Shown here in pieces: positions 13,551-23,753 of a stretch of DNA of 64,000 nucleotides; position 1 is the stretch's first letter, and every line of letters begins with the position of its first letter. The DNA is from Voacanga thouarsii. Taxonomy: Eukaryota; Streptophyta; Magnoliopsida; Gentianales; Apocynaceae. The translations under genes were made by a program, and so were the position numbers. Under the pieces are notes generated by a model that was not told the DNA's origin, did not search any database, and worked only from the letters and a program-made list of their open reading frames with translations. The stretch is taken from contig JANUWF010001193.1 in NCBI GenBank assembly GCA_026120185.1, positions 310,001 to 374,000 of the forward strand, read 5' to 3'.

Positions 13551-14430
13551 ATGTTGAGCTCTTCGAGAAAGGCGCCAAGCAATCCACCCAAAAGGTAGAT
13601 CAGATACAGAATCGAGGGCATCTTCTTCTTCTTCTTTTTTTTTTTTGTATAGCAATAATTCTAATAGTGTTTTAAGTATACAATTTTCAGGGATGATTCA
13701 AGTATCCGCCGTAAAACAAACGCAGTACCGGTACATTTCCATCTTAGTCATTGCTTTCTAAATTTTTTTAGTTTTTTTAAAATTTTAAGGTTGATGACAT
13801 TAAATTTATGTAAACAAATAAGTAATTACCTTTTAAAAAAATGCCTTAAATTGTCAGATTGTAGGCGAATTCACAGTGAAGATGGGTTATAGAATCGAGA
13901 AGTCCAACATTCATGAAAGAATTGGCCATGGTCAACTTTTGATAAATAATTGTTGGCAAGATGTATCATTTCTTCTTTTTAGCAACATTAAAGAGCAAGA
14001 AAATATCCATGGAAATTTAACCTCTATTCAACACCCTAGCATGGTGAAGGTGGTTTATCCTCTTTTGGGAAGTGTAAGAATAGGAGCAAAAGACCTGTAC
14101 CCTATTGCAATAGAGAGGATATCTTCCACGCTTGAAGCTTTTGTGGAGAGATACAAGGAAAATATTTGGAACGGTGAAAATCTTAACAATACATTTCAAC
14201 AAATTGCATGTATATATTTCAGTTCTAGTTTATTTTACTTTTTATTATTATCTATTTTTTTATTGGGAATTTTTATTGCTATTATCTTAAACAGGGATAT
14301 GATTGATGGGATGACATTCATTCATGGAAATGATAAGATTCATGGGGGGAAGATATCTAGCATAAGAAAAATCTTTTGTTCTACTACGGAAGGCGCCACT
14401 CCACTCAAGAATAGCAACCCACCACCCTAA
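13551..14430 (+). CDS. Unrecognised protein, 5' exons
   Basis: Function not recognised. Three exons join in one frame: 13551-13594, 13691-13730 and a third from 13858. The joins are canonical (AAAAG|GTAGAT, TTTTCAG|GG, CCG|GTACAT, TTGTCAG|AT) and connect the start MLSSSRKAPSNPPKR to a 190-residue open frame closing at 14430. The N-terminus is basic and Ser/Pro-rich (RKAPSNPPKRDD, IRRKTNAVP). The body contains VVYPLLGSVRIGAKDLYP and ISSTLEAFVERYKENIW, which look helical and conserved in style. From about 14200 the translation turns hydrophobic (IYFSSSLFYFLLLSIFLL) and AT-rich, which I read as intron retained in the open frame, so the true exon 3 may end near 14205. The gene may continue to the exon at 16306. 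Confidence 0.5.
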
Positions 14431-16305
14431 AAGGACTTCTTAGGTAATGCCCACAATCCCCTTCTCTTCTTTCTTATTGAATAATTAATGTGATGTTTGT
14501 AAAGATCGAGTCTTGAATGATTTTGGGCTTGATCACTATAATGTCAGCTTTATCCTATTAGATTTCACTATTGATATTGTGGTGAAGGGGCTATGTGATT
14601 AGACTTTTAAGGTGTTATGCCAACTTGATTTCTTGATGGTGAAATGTTGATGCTTTAAGAATTTGACCTTACAATCTCTTTTTGGCTTCACATTGTTTGA
14701 TTGCATGAGATCTCTTGCTGTGGCAAAATGTAAATGTTACTTTGGTTGGATTGAGTTTATGAAACATCGTAATCAAAATGGTGTGGAACAATAATTTACC
14801 TCAAGATGGGCTACGGTAATTTTGTTCTTTCGCAAGCCTTTCTGGGTTGTTCTTATTTCCCAATCTTTTGGAAAATGATATCACATTGTAAATTTTGTCT
14901 AAATTGTAATCACAAACATAATGTGATTCTTTATATTGACATTTCAAAAGTTCTATATGAGAAATGGAGGGATGGCAATGGTTGTGCTGTGAAACATGCA
15001 ATTGCATTAAGCCAAACGCAACCGGTTTTCGCTTTGTTTTCTTTTCTCTATTCGACTAAGCGAGCATAGATATGCAATCTTTTTATTGTCTTACTGTCTG
15101 TGGAATTTATGTAAGGACATGATGGTTAATATGAGATAATGTTCATTATTCTTTTGAAAATTTTAGTGTAGAAGCTTAATATTGTACTGCCTATCATTGA
15201 GCTGCCCATAATACCTTCCATTTCTGGGTGATGAGTTGATTTTGGATTTCTATAGATTTATATGCCAATCCTCCATGTCTGTAGACAGTTTTGACATGCA
15301 AAAGGTACTTACCTTATGGAAGTAGTGGAAGCGGGAAAGGGAGAAAAAAAAATGAAAAAATAAAATAATTTAATTGGGCCTTATTCTTCGGAGGCCATCT
15401 CCTTCCTGTTTAGGGTTACTACATCACTTGAGCAATCTTAGTTTTAATAATTTCCTTAACCTCAACAACATTGAAAGAGCTGCTACCTTCTAAGTAATTA
15501 GGTTGGGATGAGTGTCCTCCGCATCCCCTCTTCTCGCTCAGCTAATGTGCTTCTAGGAGAAAGTCCATAAATAAAATAAGGTGGCATTTACTGTCATCTT
15601 GCACTGATGCTATGATTTGGCACTAAGCAAGAAATTTAGATCATACATATTAAAGAGTTCAGTCCTGAAGAATGCTATTGTAGAATAGGGCTAAGAGATC
15701 TATTACAAGACATTATCTGCATGATAAAATTCATGTCAAAAGCTAATGAGGGCTATCACTTCTTGGGGAGATCTTTTTCAAGTCATGCAGAGGGAGAGAG
15801 CAAGGTGAGCAAGGTTGAGTCTATACAAAACTTTAAAGTATATGATTTCCTGAATATGAGTTCATGGCCATTCACAATGGAAATAGCTTTTCCATTTGTT
15901 TTAGATTTATGCATATTCCAGGGGCATGCCTCGAGGCAATAGTTGCAGATGTGGATTGCAAAGTAGGAGTACGATGAAGCTGGTCCTTCTATTGTCCACA
16001 AGAAATGCTTCTAATCTTCAGGATGAGAAAAGAAAGATGTCTGGCCTTCTCTTTTTGGAAATTCACTTGCTGATTGCAAGTCCTTTCAATTTTCCTTCTT
16101 TATTAGTCTTGAGAACAATAACCAATACATTACTTTCGAATCTGCAGAAAGTGGGATTTCTCAATCTCACTTCTGCCTGAATAATTGTGTATGTTTCCAA
16201 ATGCCCGGAGAATATCATAATTGTTGACCTATTTGTTTTTTTTTTTTTTTTCATACAGATAGTAAAGTCACCATAAAGTCACTTTTTTGCTGAATGATTC
16301 TCTAG
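14431..16305 (+). other. Probable intronic region of the unknown plus-strand gene
   Basis: Nearly 1.9 kb without a recognisable exon. Short open frames at 14806-15069 and 15721-15942 have no familiar motifs and no clear flanking splice sites. The stretch may be intron, or may hold short exons I could not identify. A polypyrimidine run at 16238-16251 lies ahead of the acceptor at 16305. Confidence 0.3.
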
Positions 16306-16637
16306 ATATTGAAGAAGCTCAAATGGTTACTGAAGGTATTAACAAGAAACCTATGCAAAAGGCAAGTGCATCAGATGACGCAACAAAGTTTATTGATGTG
16401 AAGAATATTCCTAGGGAAAGTCCTATACATCAAAATACAAAGGTTGAGGAACTTAAAAGTTCCAGAATTATGGAGATCTTAGCCAATATGGAAAAACGAA
16501 GACAGCGGTTTCAGCAGCCTATCGCTTTGAAAAATGACTCAGAAAACCACTGCAAGCCTTTTGCTAATTCAAATGCTGAAACTCCTAAAGCTAAGGTGCA
16601 GAGACCATCAAGAAAGAGGAAATGGGATGGCAGTTGA
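16306..16637 (+). CDS. 3'-terminal exon with basic KRKWD tail (possible end of the gene starting at 13551)
   Basis: An acceptor (GATTCTCTAG) at 16305 opens a frame of about 110 codons to the TGA at 16635-16637. The sequence is hydrophilic and looks like a real nuclear-protein C-terminus: EELKSSRIMEILANMEKRRQRF, an amphipathic charged helix (residues about 55-75), followed by a low-complexity linker and the end QRPSRKRKWDGS. A basic stretch followed by W-D/N is the pattern of a UHM-ligand motif in splicing factors (as in SF1 and SF3B1); this is inference from the short motif only. Similar helix-plus-RKRW ends occur in mRNA 3'-processing proteins of the FIP1-like type, but I cannot confirm that. 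Splice phase requires a preceding exon ending one base into a codon, which I did not find. Confidence 0.45.
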
Positions 16638-18049
16638 AGGACTATATCATGTATCTGCATCAGTAGATGGAGTTAAATTCCAGATACCATCTTTCCTTCT
16701 ACCCTATAGGGTTAGGATCGCAGCAACAATAGCTGAAATTTCAATATAACATGAGAATGGTTAAGTTATATGATAAATAGAAGTCAGAATTCATTGATAA
16801 CCAAAGGTATACAATGCATTCAACAGAGCAAATATTTTGTAGCAATTGAAGAGTTCATTTGTTTTGCTATTCGCTGTAATGTGCTTCTGCATATATAACC
16901 TACGGACACCTAACCTATAGGCTTATACTAGACGAAGTATCCCAACATTTACCCTTTTATCAATGGCCATCTTCTTAATTCCAATTATACCAGGGATTTC
17001 TGTTGCCCTTTTTAATCCAAGTCATTTTTTTAAAACAAATCTTATAGAAAAAAAATTTATAATAAAAAATAAATTTCATAAAAAAATTCCTCAAATTTTT
17101 TGAAAAAATCATAACAAATATTTCATATACAAAATTTATTCAATTCAAATAATATAAAACTTCAAATTAAATCAACAATTATTTTTAAATTAAAAATTAC
17201 AAACTATATTTAAATAATAAAAATTATCATAAAAATTAAACTAATTTTTCTATACCAAAATTTATAAAATAAACTAATAAATAAAAATAAACAAAATATT
17301 TAACATATGTGGGAATTAGTTGAGTCCAACGAAAGGGAGTGTGATAGTTGTAAATAGATTATAATGTTTTGGAAACGAAAATTAATATTAATATATTTGA
17401 ATTAAAGTGAAATTTTAATTTAGGATGAAAATAAAAAATATTTGTCTAAATATAATATAAATTCCAAGTTTTTTGTTTTTTATAATTTAAATTATGTTTT
17501 ATATAATAATATATAATTTTAAAATTTTTATGTAAATTATTATTTTTATTTTAAAATATTCATAGTAATAAAAACTTTTATATTAGTTATGTAATACACA
17601 ACATATGCCGCTTAATTTATTTTTCTCAAATATTTATTTAATTATTTTTCCTATAATGATAGTAAAGAATAGCTTTATATGTAGCAATTTTTTTAGTATT
17701 GATACTCTCTGAAGAAATTGTATCATTTATGTGTGTATATCAACGAAGAGCTTTTTAATGCAGGCATAATTTGAATCCATGGACACTAAAATTAGTTGCT
17801 AATATCACAAAGCGAGTTAAAATAAAGAAACGTATTAAATAGATAACTTTTATTTGAATTCAATTATATTATATGTCATCACAAATTTATTTTGCAACTT
17901 ATATATTTGTATAGAACAACCTACTCATTGGCAATAAAATTGGAATGGATGGGAGAGAGCAAAAAGGGACACTATTTGATAATATGCTGATATATTATAA
18001 TTAAAATATTAAAAAATTTTATTAGTGTCTAATTTTTGTTTTAGTACTT

Positions 18050-18312
18050 TTTTCTTATTTAGTGGGAAATTTTGTCAATTCAATCTCTTAATTTTTATTT
18101 TTGACGATTTTGGTCTTTTTTTTAACTTTTTAGATTCATAACTATTTTCGGACAACTGTTGTGTTCCTGATGACTATTTATGTTAGTTAAACCATCAATA
18201 ATATGAAGAAAAAAAAAAGTTACTTGGAAATAGTTAGGAGATTTAGAAATTTTTAAAAAATAATCAAAAATCAAAGTTAGGAGATTGAATTATTTTTTAT
18301 ATTTTATTTTAT
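18050..18312. mobile_element. MITE family A, copy 1
   Basis: Terminal inverted repeats of about 35 bases: left AATTTTGTCAATTCAATCTC continuing TTAATTTTTATTTTT, right its imperfect reverse complement ending at about 18312. The centre carries TTTTCGGACAACTGTTG, which is also in copy 2 (19735-19988). Noncoding, no domain. Confidence 0.65.
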
Positions 18313-18534
18313 TATAATTTATGTTAAATATAAAAGAATAGTAATGATGAGATGAGTATTTAATGTATTCAATTTTCAAACTTATAGTTTACATTTTATT
18401 TAAAATTTTTAAAATAATATTTTAGTATATCTTAATCAATTAATAGACGGTTAGATAACACAATTAAGTACTTCAAATTAATTAATTATTTCATTAAGTG
18501 TATTTAATAACGAATTATATTAGGTATTTAATTA

Positions 18535-18810
18535 AGTGTATTTGATATCATATTTTTATTATCACTTGACTAATTAAAATTTATTGAAATCATATTATAA
18601 ATTTTAAATGAAATGAAAATTACTTAAGTTTTAAGTTTGAATATGTTAAATACTTATATACTTATTAATATTTTTTATATTTAATTCAAGTTGTAATAAA
18701 ATATAGTATAAAAATAAATTATAATTAATTCACACTTTAGATTCAAACTTCAAATATTATATTTCAGATTTCAGTCTTTAAATTTCAATTTTATCAAACT
18801 AGCCATAAGT
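18535..18810. repeat. Dispersed AT-rich repeat family B, copy 1
   Basis: Shares an ordered set of blocks with three other places in the window: AAATTTTAAATGAAAT, then TAATAAAATATAGTATAAAAAT, AAATTATAATTAATTCA, and a closing TTCAATTTTATCAAACTAG. Copies: 18845-19325, 44640-44945 and 55040-55285. Divergence between copies is considerable, so the family is old. Confidence 0.6.
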
Positions 18811-18844
18811 AATAATAAGAATATGTCATTAAATACACTCACGT

Positions 18845-19325
18845 TTGGCAACTCGGTTAAACACTTAAAATTAATTAAATACTTATTTTATGAAATATAT
18901 TTAATAATAAATAAATATTAAATACTTAATTAATTAAATACAGTTGATAACAAATTTTTATTATTACTTAATTAATTAAGACGTATTAAAATCTAGTTAT
19001 AAATTTTAAGTGAAATAAAAATTGCTTAAATTTGAAATTTGAATTTTTAAATACCATCTAATTATTAATATTATTTTATATTTAATCTAAATTATAATAA
19101 AATATAGTATAAAAATAAATTATAATTAATTCAAATTTCAAATTCAAATTTTAGATATTATAATTCAGTCTTTAGACTTTGATTTTTATAATTCAATACC
19201 TAAATATTCAATTTTTAATTTTATCAAACGAGTCTTTAATTAAACAGTTAAATTATTTATTATTAAATACACTTAATTAATTAATCTTAAATATTTAATT
19301 AAATTATTCAACAAGCCTTAAAATA
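18845..19325. repeat. Dispersed AT-rich repeat family B, copy 2 with possible terminal inverted repeats
   Basis: Holds the family B blocks in the same order. This copy also shows imperfect inverted ends: left GTTTGGCAACTCGGTTAAAC with TTAAATACTT following, right reverse complement GGCTTGTTGAATAATTTAAT. GCTTGTTGAA-like ends suggest a hAT-type MITE; target duplication was not identified. Confidence 0.5.
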
Positions 19326-19734
19326 ATTAATAATATAGGCATGACTAGTGGTACAGTCAATTTTAAAATAATCAGCGCCCTTGATGATTTTAAAGTCCCA
19401 TTACCATAAGCAGTTTTAGCTTGTTATGAATTTAAATATTTATATTTTTATACTTTACAACACCTAATTATACGAAGAGATTTAAAAGATTTAAAAAAAA
19501 AAAGTTCTTACATTATATTTTATTGGAGCAAAAAGATGAAGGGAATAAGAAGTGAGTATAAAATTGGATATAAATATATGATTTATTTCATTTGGTTAAG
19601 AGAAAAATTATGAAGGAAAGTAAATGTGGAGAGATTCCCTCTATATTAAATTTTCAATCCGTCCAAAATAAGACATATTGACAGATAAACTAAATAAAAT
19701 AAAATGCAAATTTACTTATCTTTTATCTTCAACA

Positions 19735-19988
19735 AATAAGATAGAAATTTCTTAACTTTTTTTGGTAATTTTAGTTTCTTTTATTTTTTAAATTTTTTTA
19801 AGTCTTTTAATTATTTTCGAACAACTTTGTTCGTTCTTACAACTGTTTCCGTTAGACCGTCAACAATAGAACCAAAATAGTTGCGCAAAAGTAGTTAGAG
19901 ACTAAAAAATTGAAAAAAAAAGAAAGGTGATCAAAAGTACAAAAAAATAAAAATTAAGGGATTGAATTGACAAAATTTTTTATTTCGT
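19735..19988. mobile_element. MITE family A, copy 2 (left end eroded)
   Basis: The right end is a close inverted match of the family A terminus (reverse complement AATTTTGTCAATTCAATCCC) and the centre carries TTTTCGAACAACTTTGTTCG, matching copy 1. The left terminus is poorly kept. Confidence 0.55.
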
Positions 19989-21134
19989 ATTAGCCCTAAG
20001 TAATTTCAGTGGTCTCAAATCTTTTATTTGGATTCAAAGATGTTGGAAGGAAAGAAAATAAGAAAAGATAAATTTAAGTATTTCGATTAATTTTTATAAA
20101 GAGGAGATAGATCATTTTTTAATCAAAATGGATTATTTTGATTTTCATTTATTTTGGTGTTAACACAATTCTTAAGTTGTGACTGCAGTCCTAGAAGATG
20201 GCCAAAAGGGTTTCGGGGGAGTAAAAGAATTAAAAACTATGTAAAATAGTAATTTAAGAAGTTTTAATAATTTTAAATATTATATCGTATAAATTATAGA
20301 GGAATATTTCTATTGCGACACTTGACTCATTTTGTTACGATATTTGGCTTCATATAATAATGACACGTAATAATTTTGATTCTTTTTTTTTGAGTTAAAT
20401 GCAAATTAATACAATAAATACATAAAACAAGTATTTTTTTGGTTGAATAGTGAATACAATAAATATATAAAAGAAGTACATTTTACCTAAACACGCAACC
20501 TAATAAATATAATAAATATATAAAATAAATAAATATCACCTAAACACACAACCTAATAAATGCATAAAATAAATATATCTCACATAAACTGTTAGATTAT
20601 TTCCATTGAAATATAGCCAAATTTTATAAATATTACTAATGAAAACATCTAAATTCTGCACTCATGAACATATTCAATTTTGGATAGGAAACACATGAAA
20701 ATTCTTTATTTGAAAAAACAAATAGGATACATCGTTAGATGTGATCACATTAGAGAACCAAAGGCTAATAACTCAACATTTATATTGTCTGAATTGGAAA
20801 AGATAACATTTAACTCATGAGTCAAGATTACACAGGAAAACCCAAAAGCCCAATAACTCTACATTTATTGAAAGTAAATAAGTCATTATCTTGTGATTTG
20901 ATTGCCTTTGAAAATTTATCTATTTTACTTTGAAAACCTAAAAGACCATAAATTTTTATAATCAGAACGATATATATTATGCACAACATAATTTTAATTA
21001 CGAAAAAAGAACAATTTATTATTAGTAACGCTCGAGTCTGATATATATATAAGTCATTTAGGAAGCTCTTGTTGCGATACGTGGCTACATCTTGAAGGGA
21101 CATGTGGCATCGTTAAATTCAGATAGAATTTTTT

Positions 21135-21310
21135 TAGAAAAATAAATATTACTTGAATTTATTTATAATTTTAATTAATTAAATTAATTAATAAGATATA
21201 TATATATATAATATTAATATATTAAATCGTAATGTTATTTGGATTTATTTAAAATTTTAATTAATTAAATTAGTTAATAATATATATATTTATTTAATAT
21301 TAATACATTA
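21135..21310. repeat. Two-unit tandem repeat, period about 86 bases
   Basis: The block TTGAATTTATTTATAATTTT followed by AATTAATTAAATTAATTAAT at 21151 recurs, slightly changed, at 21237. Both units end in a TA-rich tract and ATATTAATA. Confidence 0.55.
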
Positions 21311-21426
21311 AGTATTAACAATTTAATAATATCAAACTAGTATTTTGAAAAAAACAAAGCTAGTCATTATTAGATAGTTTCATATTAATACAATCTTATA
21401 AATGATTAAAGCATTATTTATGATAT

Positions 21427-21683
21427 TATCTTCGTTTCATAATATAAGTCATTTTGAATTTGAAAGTTTTTTCATTATATAGATTATTTTACAAAACATT
21501 TATTACTCTTCCCTGTAATCTCTCTCTTTTCATTAATTATTACTCAACTCTCTTCAATTACCAAATTAGATAAAAACTTAATTAGAAATATTTTTATACG
21601 TTTAATTTTAAAATTGTGTAAAATTTAGAACCCTCTTGTGTACAATTTTAAATGACTTATATTGTAAAACAGAAGTAGTATAT
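21427..21683. mobile_element. Stowaway-like MITE
   Basis: Left end TATCTTCGTTTCATAATATA followed by AGTCATTT and right end (reverse complement TATACTACTTCTGTTTTACA, then ATATAAGTCATTT) make an inverted repeat of about 30 bases with flanking TA. The element is about 257 bases and lies some 430 bases upstream of the trihelix start codon. Confidence 0.75.
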
Positions 21684-21810
21684 AGTATTTGTGCATTTAA
21701 AAAAAAAAGAGTTTTATATTTTATAAAGAATGAGTGTTATATTTTATAATTGAAAACAAGTGTGGAAAAATATTTTCTTAAATGTTAAAATTTTATACTC
21801 TCATAATATA

Positions 21811-21818
<8 letters not shown>

Positions 21819-21842
<24 letters not shown>
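21819..21842. repeat. (TA)n microsatellite
   Basis: Twelve uninterrupted TA units, preceded by ATAATATAATATAA. Confidence 0.9.
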
Positions 21843-22114
21843 GGTAAAAAAAATGGAAAAATAGAGGAAGCCGGTTCTTTGTTCGTGGACCATACAGCGC
21901 AGGGTATGTCCGCCCAAACACTCTTCTTCTTTCAGTTCTTCTTCCGGCTCATTTCCTTTTCCCCAAATCTAGGGGCGTTTCCTCCTCCTGTCCTTCCCAC
22001 CACTGCGAGCTCCGACGTCTTTCTGCTTCCCATTTCAGAAATCCCTTCACGTCACTCGGCCTAAAAGTCGAATCCCACCAAGGAACCCCAATTACTGCCG
22101 TCGTTACTCTGAAG

Positions 22115-23368
22115 ATGAAGCGCAAGAAATGGTCGGAGCTGGAAGAGCTGACTCTGCTCAACAAGTACTCCGACCTGCTCAATTCAGGTGCCTTGGCAAA
22201 GCTCAAGACCAGAGAGAAAAAGTTTAAGCCAATCGCAGACCATGTGAACTCCGTGCACCATCTTCAGGACCCTGTTAACTTCCTCTTTAAATGGTCTTGG
22301 CGGGACGTGTCCATCAAGGTCCAAAATATGCGCCATCAGTATCTGGGCGTCAAACAGAAGATTAGAGTTTCAAACAACGAATTCAATTGGAATGATGGTG
22401 AAAACCATTGGGAGAACTTCTTGAAGTATAAGGAAGTTTTTGGAGATGTCGAATTAGAAGTAAAGGGTAATAGTAATAGCAACAACAACAGCAGTCACGT
22501 TAAAAGGGCTAACCAAGTGCACGAGGGTCTTGCGGGTGTAGACTTTGGTGACGAGGAGGCCGCGGAGTTTTTTGGGGAAGAGGATGTAATCGGTTTGGGG
22601 TTTGGGATTGATAGTGAGGGAATGGAGGAGGAGGAGGAGGAGGAAGAAGAGCTTGGGGAGTTGGGTGAGGATGGAGGCGCGGGAATGAGTGATGGTGAAG
22701 TGGGGGCTGAGAGAGTGGAGAGAGAGGAAACTGAAGATTCGGGGTTCCACCAAGGCAGGAAACAAAAAAAGGGGTTCAGTGGAAGAAGGTTTAGGATGGT
22801 GGGTGCACGGGTGTTGGAGTTGAAGGATTTGGTTTTGAGAAGGGAAGAGAAGAAGAGGGAAAGGGATTGGAGGAAAGAGGAGGCGTTAATGGAGAGCAAA
22901 CAAAGGTATATGGAAAGAGAATTAAGGAGAGGGAGACGGGAGATCAAGAGGAATGGAGTGGTGGGGGCAAGGGAGTTAGAATGGGAAGAGAGGCAAATGG
23001 TGTGGGCAAGGAGGGAGTTTGAAAGAAGGGTCAGGTTAGAGAGAAAATTTGATGAGGAGAGACGACAGAGGATGAAGCTGGAGGAGAGGTGGGAAGAGGA
23101 GAAGATGGAGTGGAGAGAGAAGATGGTGGGAATGCAGATCGAGCATGAGAAGCAGATGATGCAAATGTATGCTGATTCTTGCCAAAACCAGTTGCAGGTT
23201 TTAGGAGTTATTTCTCGTCTCATATGTCAATTTTTTGGGTCAACAAATGATGGATTAGGTGGTGGATTGGGAACTTTGCCCCCTCAAGTTCTGCAGAATT
23301 TGCAGCATCCTGGGGGCTTGGGTGATGCTGGGAAGCCTGATGCTAGCTCACCTTCTGAATTTTTGTAG
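22115..23368 (+). CDS. Trihelix (GT-factor type) DNA-binding protein, intronless
   Basis: An uninterrupted frame of 417 codons starting MKRKKWSELEE. The N-terminal 110 residues fit a Myb/SANT-like trihelix domain: W6 in helix 1, KFKPIADHVN before helix 2, FKWSWRDVSIKVQNMR (W60 and W62) as the recognition helix, and the amphipathic HWENFLKYKEVF as the fourth helix. Trihelix proteins are plant nuclear factors that bind GT elements. Residues about 120-200 are acidic and Ser/Asn-rich with a run of glutamates near 172. Residues about 225-350 are unusually rich in Arg and Glu and predict a long charged helix or coiled coil, probably for dimerisation. The tail is Gly/Leu/Pro-rich. The ATG lies in a GC-richer stretch than its surroundings, starting near 21870. 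Subfamily is uncertain. Opposite-strand frames over 22454-23223 are shadows of this biased composition. Confidence 0.88.
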   Translation: MKRKKWSELEELTLLNKYSDLLNSGALAKLKTREKKFKPIADHVNSVHHLQDPVNFLFKWSWRDVSIKVQNMRHQYLGVKQKIRVSNNEFNWNDGENHWENFLKYKEVFGDVELEVKGNSNSNNNSSHVKRANQVHEGLAGVDFGDEEAAEFFGEEDVIGLGFGIDSEGMEEEEEEEEELGELGEDGGAGMSDGEVGAERVEREETEDSGFHQGRKQKKGFSGRRFRMVGARVLELKDLVLRREEKKRERDWRKEEALMESKQRYMERELRRGRREIKRNGVVGARELEWEERQMVWARREFERRVRLERKFDEERRQRMKLEERWEEEKMEWREKMVGMQIEHEKQMMQMYADSCQNQLQVLGVISRLICQFFGSTNDGLGGGLGTLPPQVLQNLQHPGGLGDAGKPDASSPSEFL

Positions 23369-23707
23369 AGTTTATCTGTAAAACACACTTTTCTGCATTT
23401 ATATTCTTATTGATGATTCTCAAGTGAAATGTTACCTCATTAATTTATTATTATTATTATTTTTGTGTAATAAAGTTGTTATAGATATGATGTTCTTGTT
23501 GCATATGAAATGTCCATGACCATTTGATTATTGATGAGATGTTCTTGTTGTATATGAATGGTCAATTGACTTAGATCTTGATAGATATTCATTCACATGG
23601 TCTTTAGTAGTATTCTATCGGATGGATGCTAGATTCATGTAATATTTACATATGAGGTCCAAGGAAGATCAGTGACATTTTTGGCATTTCAAAGGTGGAT
23701 AAGGAAT

Positions 23708-23711
<4 letters not shown>

Positions 23712-23751
<40 letters not shown>
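23712..23751. repeat. (TG)20 microsatellite
   Basis: Forty bases of uninterrupted TG repeats, 345 bases after the trihelix stop codon. Alternating purine-pyrimidine of this kind is length-polymorphic and can adopt Z-DNA. Confidence 0.95.

Positions 23752-23753
<2 letters not shown>

Larger units (their letters stand above)
16760..21870. other. 5.1 kb AT-rich, gene-free region with nested repeats
   Basis: No frame with recognisable protein similarity on either strand. The DNA is a mosaic of MITE-like inverted repeats and diverged dispersed repeats, listed separately (18050-18312, 18535-18810, 18845-19325, 19735-19988, 21135-21310, 21427-21683). Between 20400 and 20590 a degenerate segment containing AACCTAATAAAT and ATAAAATAAATA is repeated about three times. 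Confidence 0.6.

Noticed and set aside
20400..20590. Degenerate AT repeats that look like a spaced array
   Set aside because: Not a CRISPR array: units are degenerate, AT-only, without unique spacers, and the genome is eukaryotic nuclear.
22454..23223. Long minus-strand frames (103 and 242 codons), Ser/Leu-rich
   Set aside because: They are antisense to the trihelix gene and arise from its GAG/AGG-rich codons; no motif and no start context.
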